This document shows positions 37,694-48,759 of a stretch of 60,000 bases of DNA, piece after piece (position 1 is the first letter of the stretch; each line of letters starts with the position of its first letter). Position numbers and translations under genes: made by a program. The stretch is from Liolophura sinensis (Eukaryota; Mollusca; Polyplacophora; Chitonida; Chitonidae), in assembly GCF_032854445.1 (NCBI RefSeq), contig NC_088295.1:62851249-62911248 (forward strand), written 5' to 3'. The notes under the pieces were generated by a model. That model searched no databases, had not been told where the DNA came from, and worked only from the letters and a program-made list of their open reading frames with translations.

Positions 37694-39797
37694 AAGATAT
37701 ATTCTGGGTCTTGTTGCATATAGCTGCAGTCCATATTGAAGACGTCATGCATAAATACAAACTTGCTCCTTGCTTTCTCTACATGTATATACCTTTGGTT
37801 AATGCTCTTTTAGTCTAGTCTCTGCTAAGTTCCTGTTATATACTTAGCCTACGTTATACGTTTGTATAAGCCTTCAGGTTTCATATACACAGTGTCGAAA
37901 CACACTGCGTTCCAAATATTTTGACAACTTAGTTTTAAGATGTCAAGAAAGCTAGGTGAGTATCGTTTCTGAAAGACTCAAGAAATTTTTTCGTCGACAG
38001 CTCCTCCACCCCCTTGTCATGTCGAGTGTTCAGGAAGAACAAAAAAAGAAAGTGTCTTTTGTAATCTATAGTCTTCATGGTCTTCTGAAAAACAAAAGTC
38101 ACAAGGAAGTAAAATTCCTTTCCGATTTGCAACGGTGTAACTCTCTACAATTCTACCTCTCTGTGACGTAGCCAACTAACCAAAGGAATTGTTAGTATGT
38201 ATATGGCCTTTGTACCTTTTGACATATTGGATATATATTTGTGTTAAAATTCCTCTCCTTATATACGATGTCAGACTCATCCGTTAAAAACCATTTCTAC
38301 AAAATGTCTTTTTTTGTATTGTTAATTACTCCCAGAATGTGTTTAGGGAAAAATTAAAATGAGAGATGGACATTGTTTATTTTTTACCCAAATACATATT
38401 CTCGTGAGCAAACCTCATTTTGAAAAGATTGATTCACGGGTTATAAATCATTTCAATCCGGTTTTTACAAGGATATATACATGTACGTTCCAATCCCCAT
38501 CCAAAAGTGAATAAAATGATATCAGAACATAACATAAAAACAAACAAACAAAAATGATGGTAAAAACTAGAAAAATAGCGGTCCAATAATACACAGCATA
38601 ATGTGTACTCATAAACTGCAACTTTAATAAGTTTCCCACTTCGTTATGCAAGAATAAGTATTACACAGTGAGATGCATATGAAATAAAACGACGTTTTCA
38701 AGTTTTTAAAATGAACAGCACGGCCACATGGAGTAGACCATCTACCCACTGCTGCATGAAGATAGGCCATATTTCTTCTATACAGCAACTACTTCATCAA
38801 CCCATGTCATGTTTTTGCTGCAGTCGGGAAACTCAAATATCACAGTGTCTCGAAAATCCTCCAGCGCTCTTCTGTGTGTCAACCGGGCTGCAATGCCTGC
38901 CATTTTTTTGTGGTCGAAGAATTTTACAACGAAGCACTTGATAGTTTTTGTGGTCTGTGAAACGCCTCACTTCAGTGAGATTACTCGCGGACTAACAGTG
39001 TATATAGACTTGGACACTGCAGTCATAGTTCTAGTTATAGCTAAAAGCAAATTGTACCGTCATATCTTTCTAGAGGCCGGGGACTACCATGCAAGCTATG
39101 ACACCAGCGTATAGTATTGGTCAGATACGGAACTTTTGGTTTTCGTTTTCAGACCTTCTTTATAAACGAAAGCGGTATTTATCGGAACTCCATTTGTACT
39201 CGGTTACTTGGCTCCTAAATCTGAGAACCAACGTTGTGTGTTGGGATTTCCTTAAGAAAGACTTTGTCACATGTTCTTGGCTCAAACAGTTCGGAGGCCG
39301 ACGCGTTGAAGGTCAATATTTGAGCTCGGGGGTAGCGGACGGTTCGCTAGAGAGCGCAAAGCCGGTGGTATCCTGAAGCAAGCACGCGGTGTAAATAAGC
39401 TGAGCTTTTGAAGACTTCCTAAGACAAAAGTCTAGTTTACAACTCGGAACTTGTGTCCACTGAGCAGAGCACTGCCGCCAGGGATAAAACGACTTGGTTT
39501 GACGTGGGCTCGAGAAAATCGAAAAATAAAATGGTTTGTGTGTTCTTCTTATAACGTGAATTAAACCATGTGTGGATGAAGACGTAACGCGGTCTGACAA
39601 TTAGTCTGACCTTGACTCGTTCTCCTGTCCGGATCATCTAGACACCTGAGACCAAATGGCCGTCATTATGTATACAAGGCCCTCGACATAGACCATGAAA
39701 CGCTTATATATTTACAAGAATAAGTGGATCAAGGCGTTTGTACACCCAATTTAATTAATCCTGCATACATATTCCCTCCAAAAATAATCTGTTAAAT

Positions 39798-39986
39798 TTA
39801 ACAGAAAGTCTGCTGTCTGAGTGATGCTAAAATATGTTCTGTTATTACAGCAGATTATTCTGTTATAACACATATTCTGTTAATTCAACAAAAATATTTT
39901 AACAGGATATGAAGTTGAATATGATACGATATTGTGTTATAACAGAATACACCCTAACATCACTCGGACAACAGACTTTCTGTTAA
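39798..39986. mobile_element. 189-bp terminal-inverted-repeat element (MITE-like)
   Basis: The left end reads TTAACAGAAAGTCTGCTGTC then GAGTGATG. The reverse complement of the right end reads TTAACAGAAAGTCTGTTGTC then GAGTGATG. The arms continue with TTCTGTTAT words on both sides. The arms might extend outward through A-rich sequence to about 39772 and 40012. Confidence 0.88.
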
Positions 39987-40859
39987 AGATCTTTTTTTTT
40001 TTTTTGAGTGTACAATAACTAAACTCCTGTTAATGTGTACATAGGTTACTTCCAATGCTGCATTCATGACACGTAGCCTAATACGAATAGCCTGAATGAT
40101 TATTTCGCTTATACATGTAAATACCGATACATTTGGATGCCCTGAAGCCCGTTTTACCAAACCTCATCATGTACAGCACAGTTAAAGTACATTAAGCGCA
40201 TTTACCATGGTGGCGCATGTCTTCATTGTATGCTCTTGCCAAGAAATCTGATTTCACACAATAGTACACTCTATTTAGAAACGGTTGGATGTTGTCATTA
40301 AGTAGTCAAAGGTCATTGAGTTATATCATAAAATTTAGTATGTACAGTATATAATACTCTCTGTTTAAATATATTTTATGTGGTTTTTGAATTTTAACTG
40401 TTCTTTGTTTTCTGTGACAAGTGGTTTTAAAGGCACCGGTCTTTTTTCTTTTTAATTTTGATTGTTCTCATAATCAGCTCGAAAACCGTTTGCTGTTTCT
40501 TTGTTCAAACATGTTCTCAGCCCTATATGAGTGTAGTACTGCCAATGTGGCGTTAAGCCATCATCGTTCATTCATCCACCCAATAGGAAGACACGGAAGT
40601 ACGACACGAGCTAACAATGTTTAAATACGTCTTTTGCGAAAGCGCTAAATACCTTATTTTAACTGTTTGACATGGGTGTTTGCTTGAAATTGGCAGAAGA
40701 TTGTATTTCCTCAAATAACTAGAACGTGACATACAGCGTGCTTCGTGGCGAACTTGACAAGAGGAGCAATCATTTGGTCGGTAAACTAGGTCGTACAACC
40801 TTTGTTTTACGATTCGGCAATGTTCAATTAACAGCACCTTGCCAAGAAGAAGTATTTAC

Positions 40860-40993
40860 CGCCACAGGCACCGTCATCGTCGTCCTCACCATAGGCTAGC
40901 GTCATTATTCTTTCTGTTTGAGAACTTGAGGCCATCGCCGTGAAATTTCTTGGAATATGTGAATTCTGGGAGTGTTTACGGAAGGAAATCTGC
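40860..40993 (-). CDS. Possible first coding exon of an unidentified gene
   Basis: On the minus strand an ATG at 40935 in GGCGATGGCC context opens a frame MASSSQTERIMTLAYGEDDD followed by DGACG. It reaches a possible donor GGCG/GTAAAT at 40860. An acceptor-like TTTTTGTGCAG precedes it (exon start about 40993), and the patch is richer in CpG than its surroundings. I do not recognise the peptide and found no partner exon. The donor lacks the usual G at +5. It could well be chance. Confidence 0.2.
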
Positions 40994-41206
40994 ACAAAAA
41001 TTAAGTTTTGAGAAATTGACGTCTGTACGGAATATAAAAATGCAGATCTGAATTGCGGCGGAGATAAGTAACGAACGCAAAAAAAAAAAAAAAAAAATAA
41101 ATAAATAAAAAAAATAAACAACATTCCTATGTCATGCCGGTGTGTAACAACATCAACATGTTTAGTGCAGTCTTAATTCACGATACACATGAATAAATAA
41201 GAAAGA

Positions 41207-41293
41207 CCTTCCCACCATAATGCAGGCCGCCAGCGTATAAGTGAAATATTCTTGAGTACGGCGTAAAACACCAAATAAATAAATAAATAAATT
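41207..41293 (+). mobile_element. Family-A SINE 3' fragment, opposite orientation
   Basis: CCTTCCCACCATAATGCAGG, then AGTGAAATATTCTTGAGTAC and GGCGTAAAACACCA with an (AAAT)n tail on the plus strand. It is the only family-A copy here in plus orientation. Confidence 0.9.
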
Positions 41294-41976
41294 AAGAAAG
41301 CCGCACCCACGATTTGCATTGAAACTGATGAGTACCTGGACATGACAAACAGACACTGTCCCATAGATATTAAAGATATAATGTACTGCACTATTATCTT
41401 GTAACCAGGTTTAAATATATGAGAACAGCCTGCTTTTGAAATAACTAAAAGCTGTTTTTACCCAGGATTCACAACCCACACAAGATAGAATTAATCGATA
41501 CTTGGTATGGTTTCCAGGCTTCTCTTCTGCGTTTTCGTATGGGATCAAGCTGAACGAGGAACTCAGCAAAGACATCTCTCTACACCATATACATCGTACA
41601 TGTAGCTGCGACTGCTGCAAAAGAAAACCCGAGGTCGCCCACTAAGGCCCCATGCATGTTTGTAAGTGAATGGCTCATGTGATAAGGATGTAAAAAATAT
41701 GACTCCTTGGCCAATCCAACGCATCAAACTTAGTCCTTGATACAAGTATTTGGAATCTAGTATTGAAATCCTGGTCTTACATGTTTAGGACATGTTAGCC
41801 ACAGATAAGGTTGTGAGTATTAAAAACATAAAAAACTGGTACTCCAAGCCAAATAATATCCTTGTCCTGCCTCTTAATACAGCTTGTGCCTGTGCGGACA
41901 CACCTTGCACCTGTAGTATAAAGGTCAATGACCAGGTCAAAGCTCAGCGGCATAAGTCTACGTTATATGTGTGCAT

Positions 41977-42140
41977 CTATTTATTTATTTATTTGATTGG
42001 GGTTTTACGCCGTACTGAAGAATATTTCACTTATACGACGATGGCCAGCATTATTGTGGGATGAAACCGGGCAGATTCCGGGAGAAACCCACGACCATCC
42101 GCTGGTTGCTGACAGACCTTCCCACGTACGGCCGGAGAGG
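41977..42140 (-). mobile_element. Family-A SINE inserted at the tail of a family-C SINE
   Basis: Body and 3' end are well kept (GGTTTTACGCCGTACTGAAG, CCACGACCATCCGCTGGTTG). TATATGTGTGCA (41964-41975) and TATATGTGTGTA (42143-42154) look like a target-site duplication. The right one lies in the TGTA-rich tail of the adjoining family-C copy. Confidence 0.88.
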
Positions 42141-42144
42141 AATA

Positions 42145-42231
42145 TATGTGTGTATGCTTGGGGTTTAAAGTCGTACTTAACAATTTTCTAATTATATGAC
42201 AACAATCAGTCATTAGGTGTGTGTACATATG
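42145..42231 (-). mobile_element. Family-C SINE 3' fragment
   Basis: TGTATGCTTGGGGTTTAAAG, TCGTACTTAACAATTT and CATTAGGTGTGTGTACATAT match the 3' half of family C. A family-A copy sits against its tail. Confidence 0.88.
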
Positions 42232-42237
42232 GTTATT

Positions 42238-42480
42238 CATTTCACTGCTGTTAAACGTCCGACGAAAGAAGTGTTCACTCTATAGCGTGGAGGAAACACC
42301 GAGTGTCGGCAGGTGAGAGGTGTAAACCACAAACGTTTGACAAGTGACAGATAAAATTTTCTTGCATATTCGAGGAAGAAAAGTAGTACTAAATAAATGC
42401 AAGGTTACACTAACTGGTGTATGGCAGTAATTGCGAGCTACAAATTATACCACTGAGCCATGTCCTGCTCCCAATACAGT
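42238..42480 (-). mobile_element. Family-B SINE-like remnant, diverged
   Basis: CACTGCTGTTAAACGTCCGA, GTGGAGGAAACACCGAGTG and TGTAAACCACAAACGTTTGA follow the family-B order. The sequence ends in CACTGAGCCATGTCCTGCTC, reminiscent of a reversed tRNA-like head. Confidence 0.55.
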
Positions 42481-43056
42481 ACTTAAACTGACCATCAATC
42501 AAGAGCGCATGATCTAAAAAGGCCATTTCGTGCCGATTCCTAATATAGCGTTAAAGTGTTTACACTGAGGATCTATGGTGGACTTTCTGGACCATACTGA
42601 AAAATCTGAGGTCACAGTGACTGACGTCACTGAATTTTAGTCCTTAAACACGCTCAGATTGGATTGTTTCTACGTTCTGTACGAGTACACATGTAGTACT
42701 ACATCTATATCAAATGTTGAAAAACAACGGAGCATGATTGAAAGAATAAAAAGAGTATGACCTCGCTGTCATTCATCCTATGCAATACGGCCGAAAATGT
42801 TCACCTTGGAACTTGTGTTCTTGCATTTTAGTCATTGTAAAAAAAAAATGCAAAAAGAAAATGATGAAGACTATATTTGCAATCTACATGAAATGACCTT
42901 TCATCTACACTTAAAGATGTATACTTTATTTGAAGGTGATCTGCTCCTTTAATGTCACATTAGAGGTTTTAGGAGCTTTGCTTCCAAGGCATGGGTTGTT
43001 ACTGTCGTTCCCCCTTAGCTGAAAATACCATTCTGACATAAGGAGGTGATACCAGA

Positions 43057-43290
43057 GAGTTTTGGCAAACAACTGGTTAGCACAAATCCATTCAAATGTT
43101 GGCTATTACTATATAATAGCCCAAATGATTACCTTTCACAAAATATCTACCTCCTCTGTACATGTTACCTTTCAAAATCAGTAATAAAGTTCATAAAAAT
43201 TCATCAAAGCAGGTAACACTATAACTTTTTCAAACTTTTAACACCATAATCAGTGCAGGTATGAGATTGATCTTTACTAAAGGGAAATAA
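43057..43290. repeat. Unnamed dispersed repeat, copy 1
   Basis: Aligns collinearly with 59762-60000: TTTTGGCAAA, CACAAATCCA, TTACTTTTCACA-like, AAAATCAG with AATAAAGTT, CAACTTTTTAAAAC-like and CAGGTATGAGA. No tail, inverted termini or coding sequence was seen. Confidence 0.8.
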
Positions 43291-44390
43291 TTTGAGCTAT
43301 TATTGGTAAATACTGAAAATTTAATTTGTTTGGCGAATTTTTGGTGTAAGCCTCTCTGAATTGACTGAGCCCAGTTTAAAACAAAATAACAAAACTTCTT
43401 CCTGGAAGTTTTAAATTTCATTGGTTGGAAAACACAAACCAGAAACTAATCATAGTAAATAAATAACAAGTTTAATTGTTATAAATAGTAATCTACAAAA
43501 TGTTTTCTATTATGACAGTATTAAAATAGCTATCTACCATATACATGTACAAGTATATTATACTCTGCTGGCAAGATCAGTTTCCACAAGTTTCCAGAAA
43601 AATACAAAACTTACTTTCAGCCAAAGTATCAGACAGCTTTTAGATGAAATTTTATCAGATTACACAGGCCATTTGCCTTGAAAATATGGTTTTGCTATGC
43701 ACTACAAATGGCATGAAATAAGTCAATCACTTACGCTGATGAAATATTTCACTTCAAAATTATCTTAATTCAAGGAGGGTAATAATAACTAATAACATTC
43801 AGTTGTATTCAGTCAGGAGTCAGGGTAATATCTTAGTTCCTGAAAAAAGTTTTGGGTCCCCTAACTGTTCAGCACCCAAACTAGTCAAGCTACATTAAAT
43901 GTGACAAGTAATTCAATCAAATATAAAATGGTTACCAATCAAAGTTTTGTTTCCGCACACGCATTTCTTTCATTCAGAGGCTTAAAAGTCTGCAAGCGTC
44001 ATTTTGGCTTGTTTTAAGGTTGTTCAAGTTTGGGATCAGAGCCAGGCACTAAGGCAGTCCTTCATACACGGGACAGCATCTTTCACTTGCCAGCAGTAAA
44101 TGCAATATTAAGTCCTTTATCAAACGTAACATAGCACAAGTAAGAAACAGTTTGCTTTATAAGAAGAGCATCATCCAAATCTTGTCAAGCAGCAATAACA
44201 AATCACATGCATAAATATTTTGCATAATCAAAGTTGCCTACATATTATTATTATCATCACCACCACTATATCCTTATTTGGTTATCAGTTTCATAAATCA
44301 TAAATATCAGTGTCCACATGGTCATCAATGTCCAAAGCTGTTCAAATACTGAATGTTTGCTTTTTACAGCAGATAACAGCTGTTCAATCC

Positions 44391-44996
44391 TTTATTAAAG
44401 ATGTAAATTATGGAAGTCCAAATTAAGCAATAGATGTTAATGTTGTCGAACAAAATGACACCAATTGATGTTTTCATTAGGTCAAATAAAAATATGCCAC
44501 AATGGTAAAAAATGACAAATTTTGGGGTAAGCAGCTTTTGATATGAATACAAAGTGACCAATTTATATTCTGACAAGTGGATCCCAGCTCAAATTTCTGA
44601 ACAGAAAGCTACAATTCTACTTAACGAAAATAAAAATTGCAATTATTATAGAAGCAAACACTGAACACATTTGGGTAAGTTTCAGTTACAAATTAAAAGT
44701 CAGTGAAGGCCTAAAAAATAGGTGTCTGGTCAAACAAATGTGATTCTCAGAATTCATCTGACTTTTGTGGAAAAACAGATACAGACAAATGGAAGACGTC
44801 AAGGCTGGATCCATCACAACTTGTGAGACAGGTGAGCTGTGTAACTAAAACCCCAATACCTGGAGTTTCAGTTTGAAAGAGGAGATTCACACAGAGATGC
44901 TTATAGTGAGGAAACCATGGCAGTAAATTTTTAGCCGTCAAACACGATGACAAGCCATCATGACAAGGCCAGCACACAAGGTCACGAGGTCCAGAT
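44391..44996 (-). other. PARV: Parvin 3' UTR and candidate polyadenylation signal
   Basis: After the stop codon no further coding sequence is seen. The first clear AATAAA on the minus strand is at 44391-44396, about 600 bases after the stop, followed by a GT-rich stretch (CTGTTATCTGCTGT) that could serve as the downstream element. The true cleavage site could be further left. Confidence 0.45.
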
Positions 44997-45073
44997 CTAG
45001 CTGATGCCCTTGTACTTGGTGAAGATATTGTAGAGCACACGTAGGGTTGATTTCAGATCCAAATTGACAACAT
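44997..45073 (-). CDS. PARV: Parvin (actopaxin family), last coding exon with stop
   Basis: The exon follows TTATGTTCTAG and completes an aspartate codon split across the intron. It then encodes VVNLDLKSTLRVLYNIFTKY followed by KGIS and a TAG stop at 44997-44999. The segment DLKSTLRVLYN-FTKY is the conserved C-terminus of alpha- and beta-parvin, so the protein ends at the usual point, four residues after the TKY. The joined 73+77 bp give a continuous 49-residue parvin tail containing the last CH2 helices used for ILK binding. Invertebrates usually have one parvin, so I do not assign it to PARVA or PARVB. The tail shows no frameshift or odd residue. Confidence 0.96.
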
Positions 45074-45197
45074 CTAGAACATAAAGAACAAGGTTAATGC
45101 ATGCAGCAATAGGCAAGGCCAATGACAAGGCCTAACACAGGACAAAGGTGAGCAACAAGTGTACATGTACTGTAAGAGACAGTACAAAAATGTACAA

Positions 45198-45360
45198 TTT
45201 ATTTCTTTACTTTCTTTATTGGTGTTTTACGTCATACACAAGAATATTTCATGACAGTGGCAAACATTATGAAACCAGGTCCAGCCCCAGGGAAACCAAC
45301 GACCATCCGCAGACTGCTGGAGACCTGCCCATGTATGACCGAATAGGGAGCCAGCATGAC
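45198..45360 (-). mobile_element. Family-A SINE remnant in last parvin intron
   Basis: The order GGTGTTTTACGTCATACACA, GAATATTTCA, CGACCATCCGCAGACTGCTG is kept but with deletions; no tRNA-like head. Confidence 0.8.
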
Positions 45361-45448
45361 CAGAGCATACCAAATGAGTACTGTGTACTTGTACTAATTA
45401 TAAGAACTATTTTTACTATTACTACAACATATGTGCTGTTGATGTGTG

Positions 45449-46240
45449 CAATGTGAGGAAGCCAAGACATAGGTGTACAAGGTGAGAGATGTGTGCACCA
45501 CGAGTAAGCCAAGGCATAGGTGTACAATGTGAGTGTAGAGTACAATTGAGGAAGCCAAGACATAGATGTACAAGGTAAGGGGTGTGTGCATCGCGAGAAA
45601 ACATAGACACAGGTGTACAAGGTGAGAGATGTGTGAGGAAACATAAACATAGGTGTGCAATGTCAGTGTGAGTGATGTGTGGAATGTGAGGAAGCCCAGA
45701 CATAGATATACAATTTCAGTGATGTGTGCAATGTCAGAGGGCGTACATACAGGGGTACAAGCTGAGTGATGTGTACACTGTGAGAAAGCCAAGACATAAG
45801 TGCATAATGTGAGTGATCTGTGCAATGTAAGGAAGCCTACACACAGGTGTACAAGGTGAGTGATGTGTGCACCATGAGAAAGCCACGAGACAGGTAGATA
45901 AGGCTTGATATGTGCAATGTCAGAAAGCCCAGACATAGGTGTACAAGATGAGTGATGTGTGCAATGTGAGGAAGACTGGACATACATTGTTGGAGTACAA
46001 GGTGAGTGATGTGTGCAATGTGAGGAAGCCTAGATACAGGTGTACAATGTCAGTGATGTGTACAATGTGAGGAAGCCTAGATATGGGTGTATGCGGTACA
46101 TATAAGTGATGTGTACAATGTGAGGAACCCTAGAAATACATATAGATGTACAGGGTACAATGTGAGTGATGTGAGCAATGTGAGGAAGCCTAGACAAACT
46201 TGCACAATGTGAGTGATGTGTGCAATGTGAGGAAAAGAAA
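45449..46240. repeat. 47-bp-type degenerate tandem array in parvin intron
   Basis: Units of about 46-60 bp with the core CAATGTGAGGAAGCC, then ATAGGTGTACAA and GTGAGTGATGTGTG, repeat about 17 times with indels. The array takes up over half of the last parvin intron. Confidence 0.92.
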
Positions 46241-46489
46241 AGCCAATAAACATACAATCGATTGATATCTTGTTTCATAGCACTAGTTACTAGTTATTAT
46301 AAATACACACGATATTTGCATTAATATTTAACGAACTAAATACTGTATCTGCTATACATGGCTTTGATAATCAAACCTGATTTAGTTACTTCATATTGCC
46401 TTACAAGAATTCAAATTTTGGTTTCAACCTTAAACGTGGTTGACATCTGTTGGAAATAAAAGAAATACATTATACATATATTAAGTTAC

Positions 46490-46562
46490 CCTCGGGCCTT
46501 GCTTTAGGCTGTGGTAGGCCTGCATCCTGCATCAGCTCAAAGGAGAAAGCCACATTGTGAAC
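46490..46562 (-). CDS. PARV: Parvin (actopaxin family), penultimate coding exon
   Basis: The 73-bp exon encodes VHNVAFSFELMQDAGLPQPK then ARPE plus the first base of the next codon. This is the parvin signature near the end of the second calponin-homology (CH2) domain; human alpha-parvin has a closely similar segment at the same place. The exon starts after TTTTTCTCCAG (phase 0) and ends before GTAACTTA, a good donor in phase 1. It splices in frame to 45073. Parvins are cytoplasmic adaptors at focal adhesions whose CH2 domain binds ILK and paxillin LD motifs, linking integrins to actin. The preceding exon, expected to end near a SFEQK-like sequence, was not found up to 60000, so the upstream intron appears to exceed 13.4 kb. 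Confidence 0.96.
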
Positions 46563-47217
46563 CTGGAGAAAAAGATGATCAGGTGCAGGTTTTAGTGATT
46601 TATGAAGTTTTACTGTGAGGTAAGTGAGGTAAGCCTCACATTTAAAACATTCACATACATGTATTTAATGACTGCTGTTTTAAAACCATACTCCAGGGTG
46701 GTGGTAAGCATTATGGATAGTGGATAATGGCGTAATTAAACCACTTTCGTCTAAGTGGCAAATCAATAACAAATTGTCCCACATCTGACATACTTCACCA
46801 GGGCCCCACGAACGAGGGGGAAGGGGGGGATTTAAAAATGTTTGTCTGAGGCCAGCACTAAGTCTACACCAAGTGTGCAAGAAGTTTGGAGTCCCAATCT
46901 TACCACTGAGTATACATATACATATACATCTCGCATCCCTGTACTGTCTAGATACTTGCTAAAAAGTGCAATAATGCAATATGTTGTCCCATATGTTAAA
47001 AAGTTCAACTGGTATAATTTGACTTCATAAACTTATCACTGACAGCATTTATTTATTTAACTCTTGTATTCAAAATTTTTTTTACTTATATGATGGCTGA
47101 TTAATAACAATATCATCAATCTCTAATTAACAACAAAAAAAAAATATTAACATAAAGTTTGGAGAATACTTGTGACAGGTTACAGCAAAAAATGTAAAGG
47201 CTTTTAAAGACAAATGA

Positions 47218-47322
47218 TTTATTTATTTATTTATTTCATGTATGTTTTATGCCATTCTCAAGAATATTTCACTCATACGATGGCAGCCAGCATGATGGTG
47301 GGAGGAAACCTGACAGAGAATA
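47218..47322 (-). mobile_element. Family-A SINE, strongly 5'-truncated
   Basis: Tail of ATTT repeats, then TCTCAAGAATATTTCACTCA and AGCATGATGGTGGGAGGAAA. Only the 3' 100 bp or so remain. Confidence 0.88.
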
Positions 47323-48759
47323 AATCCAAGAGCTGTGCTTGTTAACAATGGATACAAATTTGCAAATGAATCATGAGCTTATATTTGTGCAAAGTTTATG
47401 TTCTCGCACGAAAACCTGCTGAAAGCACTGGATGTGTTAAAGTGAATGCACATGTAGACTTAGAGCCGAATCAGGACAATGATATGACATAATATACATA
47501 AACCTGGGACAGATTTGATCCATGTGTTCTGACAGAAGCTGTACAGCTCCAAACTTTTATCCCAGAGCAAACTCTAGTTTTCTAGGGCATATTTTCATGG
47601 CCTACTTCGACTGACAACAATATGTTTTCAACCTGTTTCCAATGAAGCCGCTTTGCTTTAGTAACAGAGAGTCAATCACTTAAACCATTACACAATGTTT
47701 TGGTAGGCGGCACTGATATGTTTTCACGACCCATAGAGCACAGGTCAACATGTGGAAACAAGGAAGAGAAGGGTGAAAGAACTAATCATGCTTCTCGACA
47801 GTGTACAGTTCCAACTTCTTGTCTTATGTGTCACCTTCTGCTACACGGCACTGATGGAGCGTCTGGCTGAGATTTTCCGGAATCACTGGCATTCATTTTT
47901 ACATATTTGATCCTCCTGTTTCACATTTTTCTGCCGTGTCGGCAATATTTGGGCTGGCTGAGTAGGAAAGATTTCAGCCAACATGCAGCCACACCCCAGA
48001 AGCATTTCATGCTACAACCTGCGGAATCTTAACCCACAAATCTAGGCCAAACACTGCACATTCTGTCTGTGCTTTTTTTTCCATATCAGTGTCATACCTG
48101 TATAAGAGTGATCTAATACCAAGTATTATTATCTTAAGCAGATGTCCAGGAGTTGCTATACCCAAACGCTGTACGGCATTATTTTCTTGAAGACAAATCA
48201 GATAATTTAAGAAGCAACCAAATCTAGAATGGTGTAATAATTATTATTATACCGCTGCTCCTAAAGTACACCTGTTCTTTACAATCCCCCAATACACTAA
48301 ACAGATGGTAAGTAAATTATCTGAATAACTTCAAAAGTCATGAAGCCAAAAACAATAAGTAAAACCTCTCCTACCAAGGTGCATGTGTATTGGTTTAAAA
48401 TTTCAAAAAAGAGCCATGATATCCTCGTACACCAGATTTTGAGCTTATACTCCAGAAAATAAAAACCAAGAAAAAAAAACCTGGATATGAAAATTTTCCT
48501 TACAAATTGTCAAATTATACAACATTATGGAAAGTTGAGACATCATTACATGGTAAGATAGACAGCCGGCTTCCCACACGCAGAGAGTCCCGGGACAGTT
48601 GGGGACAGCTCAGCTGTTCCATAAGGTAATACACATCAGTTTGAAGGTCAAACACATCAATCAACAGGCTACTGGGAGGCTCTCCAGGTTAATGAACACA
48701 GCAGGATTGCTTGGTGGTGGCTTGATGCCCATGCATTAAGCTGTTGGTATTGTTCTTCA

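Larger units (their letters stand above)
32547..39790. other. Intergenic region, no recognised gene
   Basis: Apart from the SINE copies at 33187-33560, 35806-35865 and 37370-37693, the sequence is AT-rich and unique. Several overlapping open frames of 76-101 codons at 38711-39376 sit in a slightly GC-richer patch, but none resembles a known protein. Confidence 0.55.
39987..44390. other. Intergenic region downstream of parvin
   Basis: Contains SINE copies at 41207-41293, 41977-42140 and 42145-42480, a dispersed repeat at 43057-43290 and a possible short exon at 40860-40993. The remaining sequence shows no supported gene. Confidence 0.55.
45074..46489 (-). other. PARV: Last parvin intron
   Basis: This 1.4-kb phase-1 intron has a donor at 46489 (GTAACT) and an acceptor at 45074 (TTCTAG). 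It is largely occupied by a SINE remnant (45198-45360) and a 47-bp-type tandem array (45449-46240). Open frames of up to 197 codons inside it come from the array and are not genes. Confidence 0.85.

Noticed and set aside
38711-39376. Cluster of overlapping plus frames (76, 101, 95 codons) as a gene
   Set aside because: Frames overlap in different phases, show no shared splice structure and match no known protein.
45267-45987. Overlapping open frames of up to 197 codons on the minus strand
   Set aside because: They lie in the 47-bp-type tandem array inside the last parvin intron; the peptides are simple translations of the repeat.
48545-48690. Roughly 50-codon open stretch on minus (PPSSLLIDVFDLQTD-like), considered as a missing parvin exon
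   Set aside because: No similarity to CH1, linker or CH2 of parvin, and no convincing splice sites.
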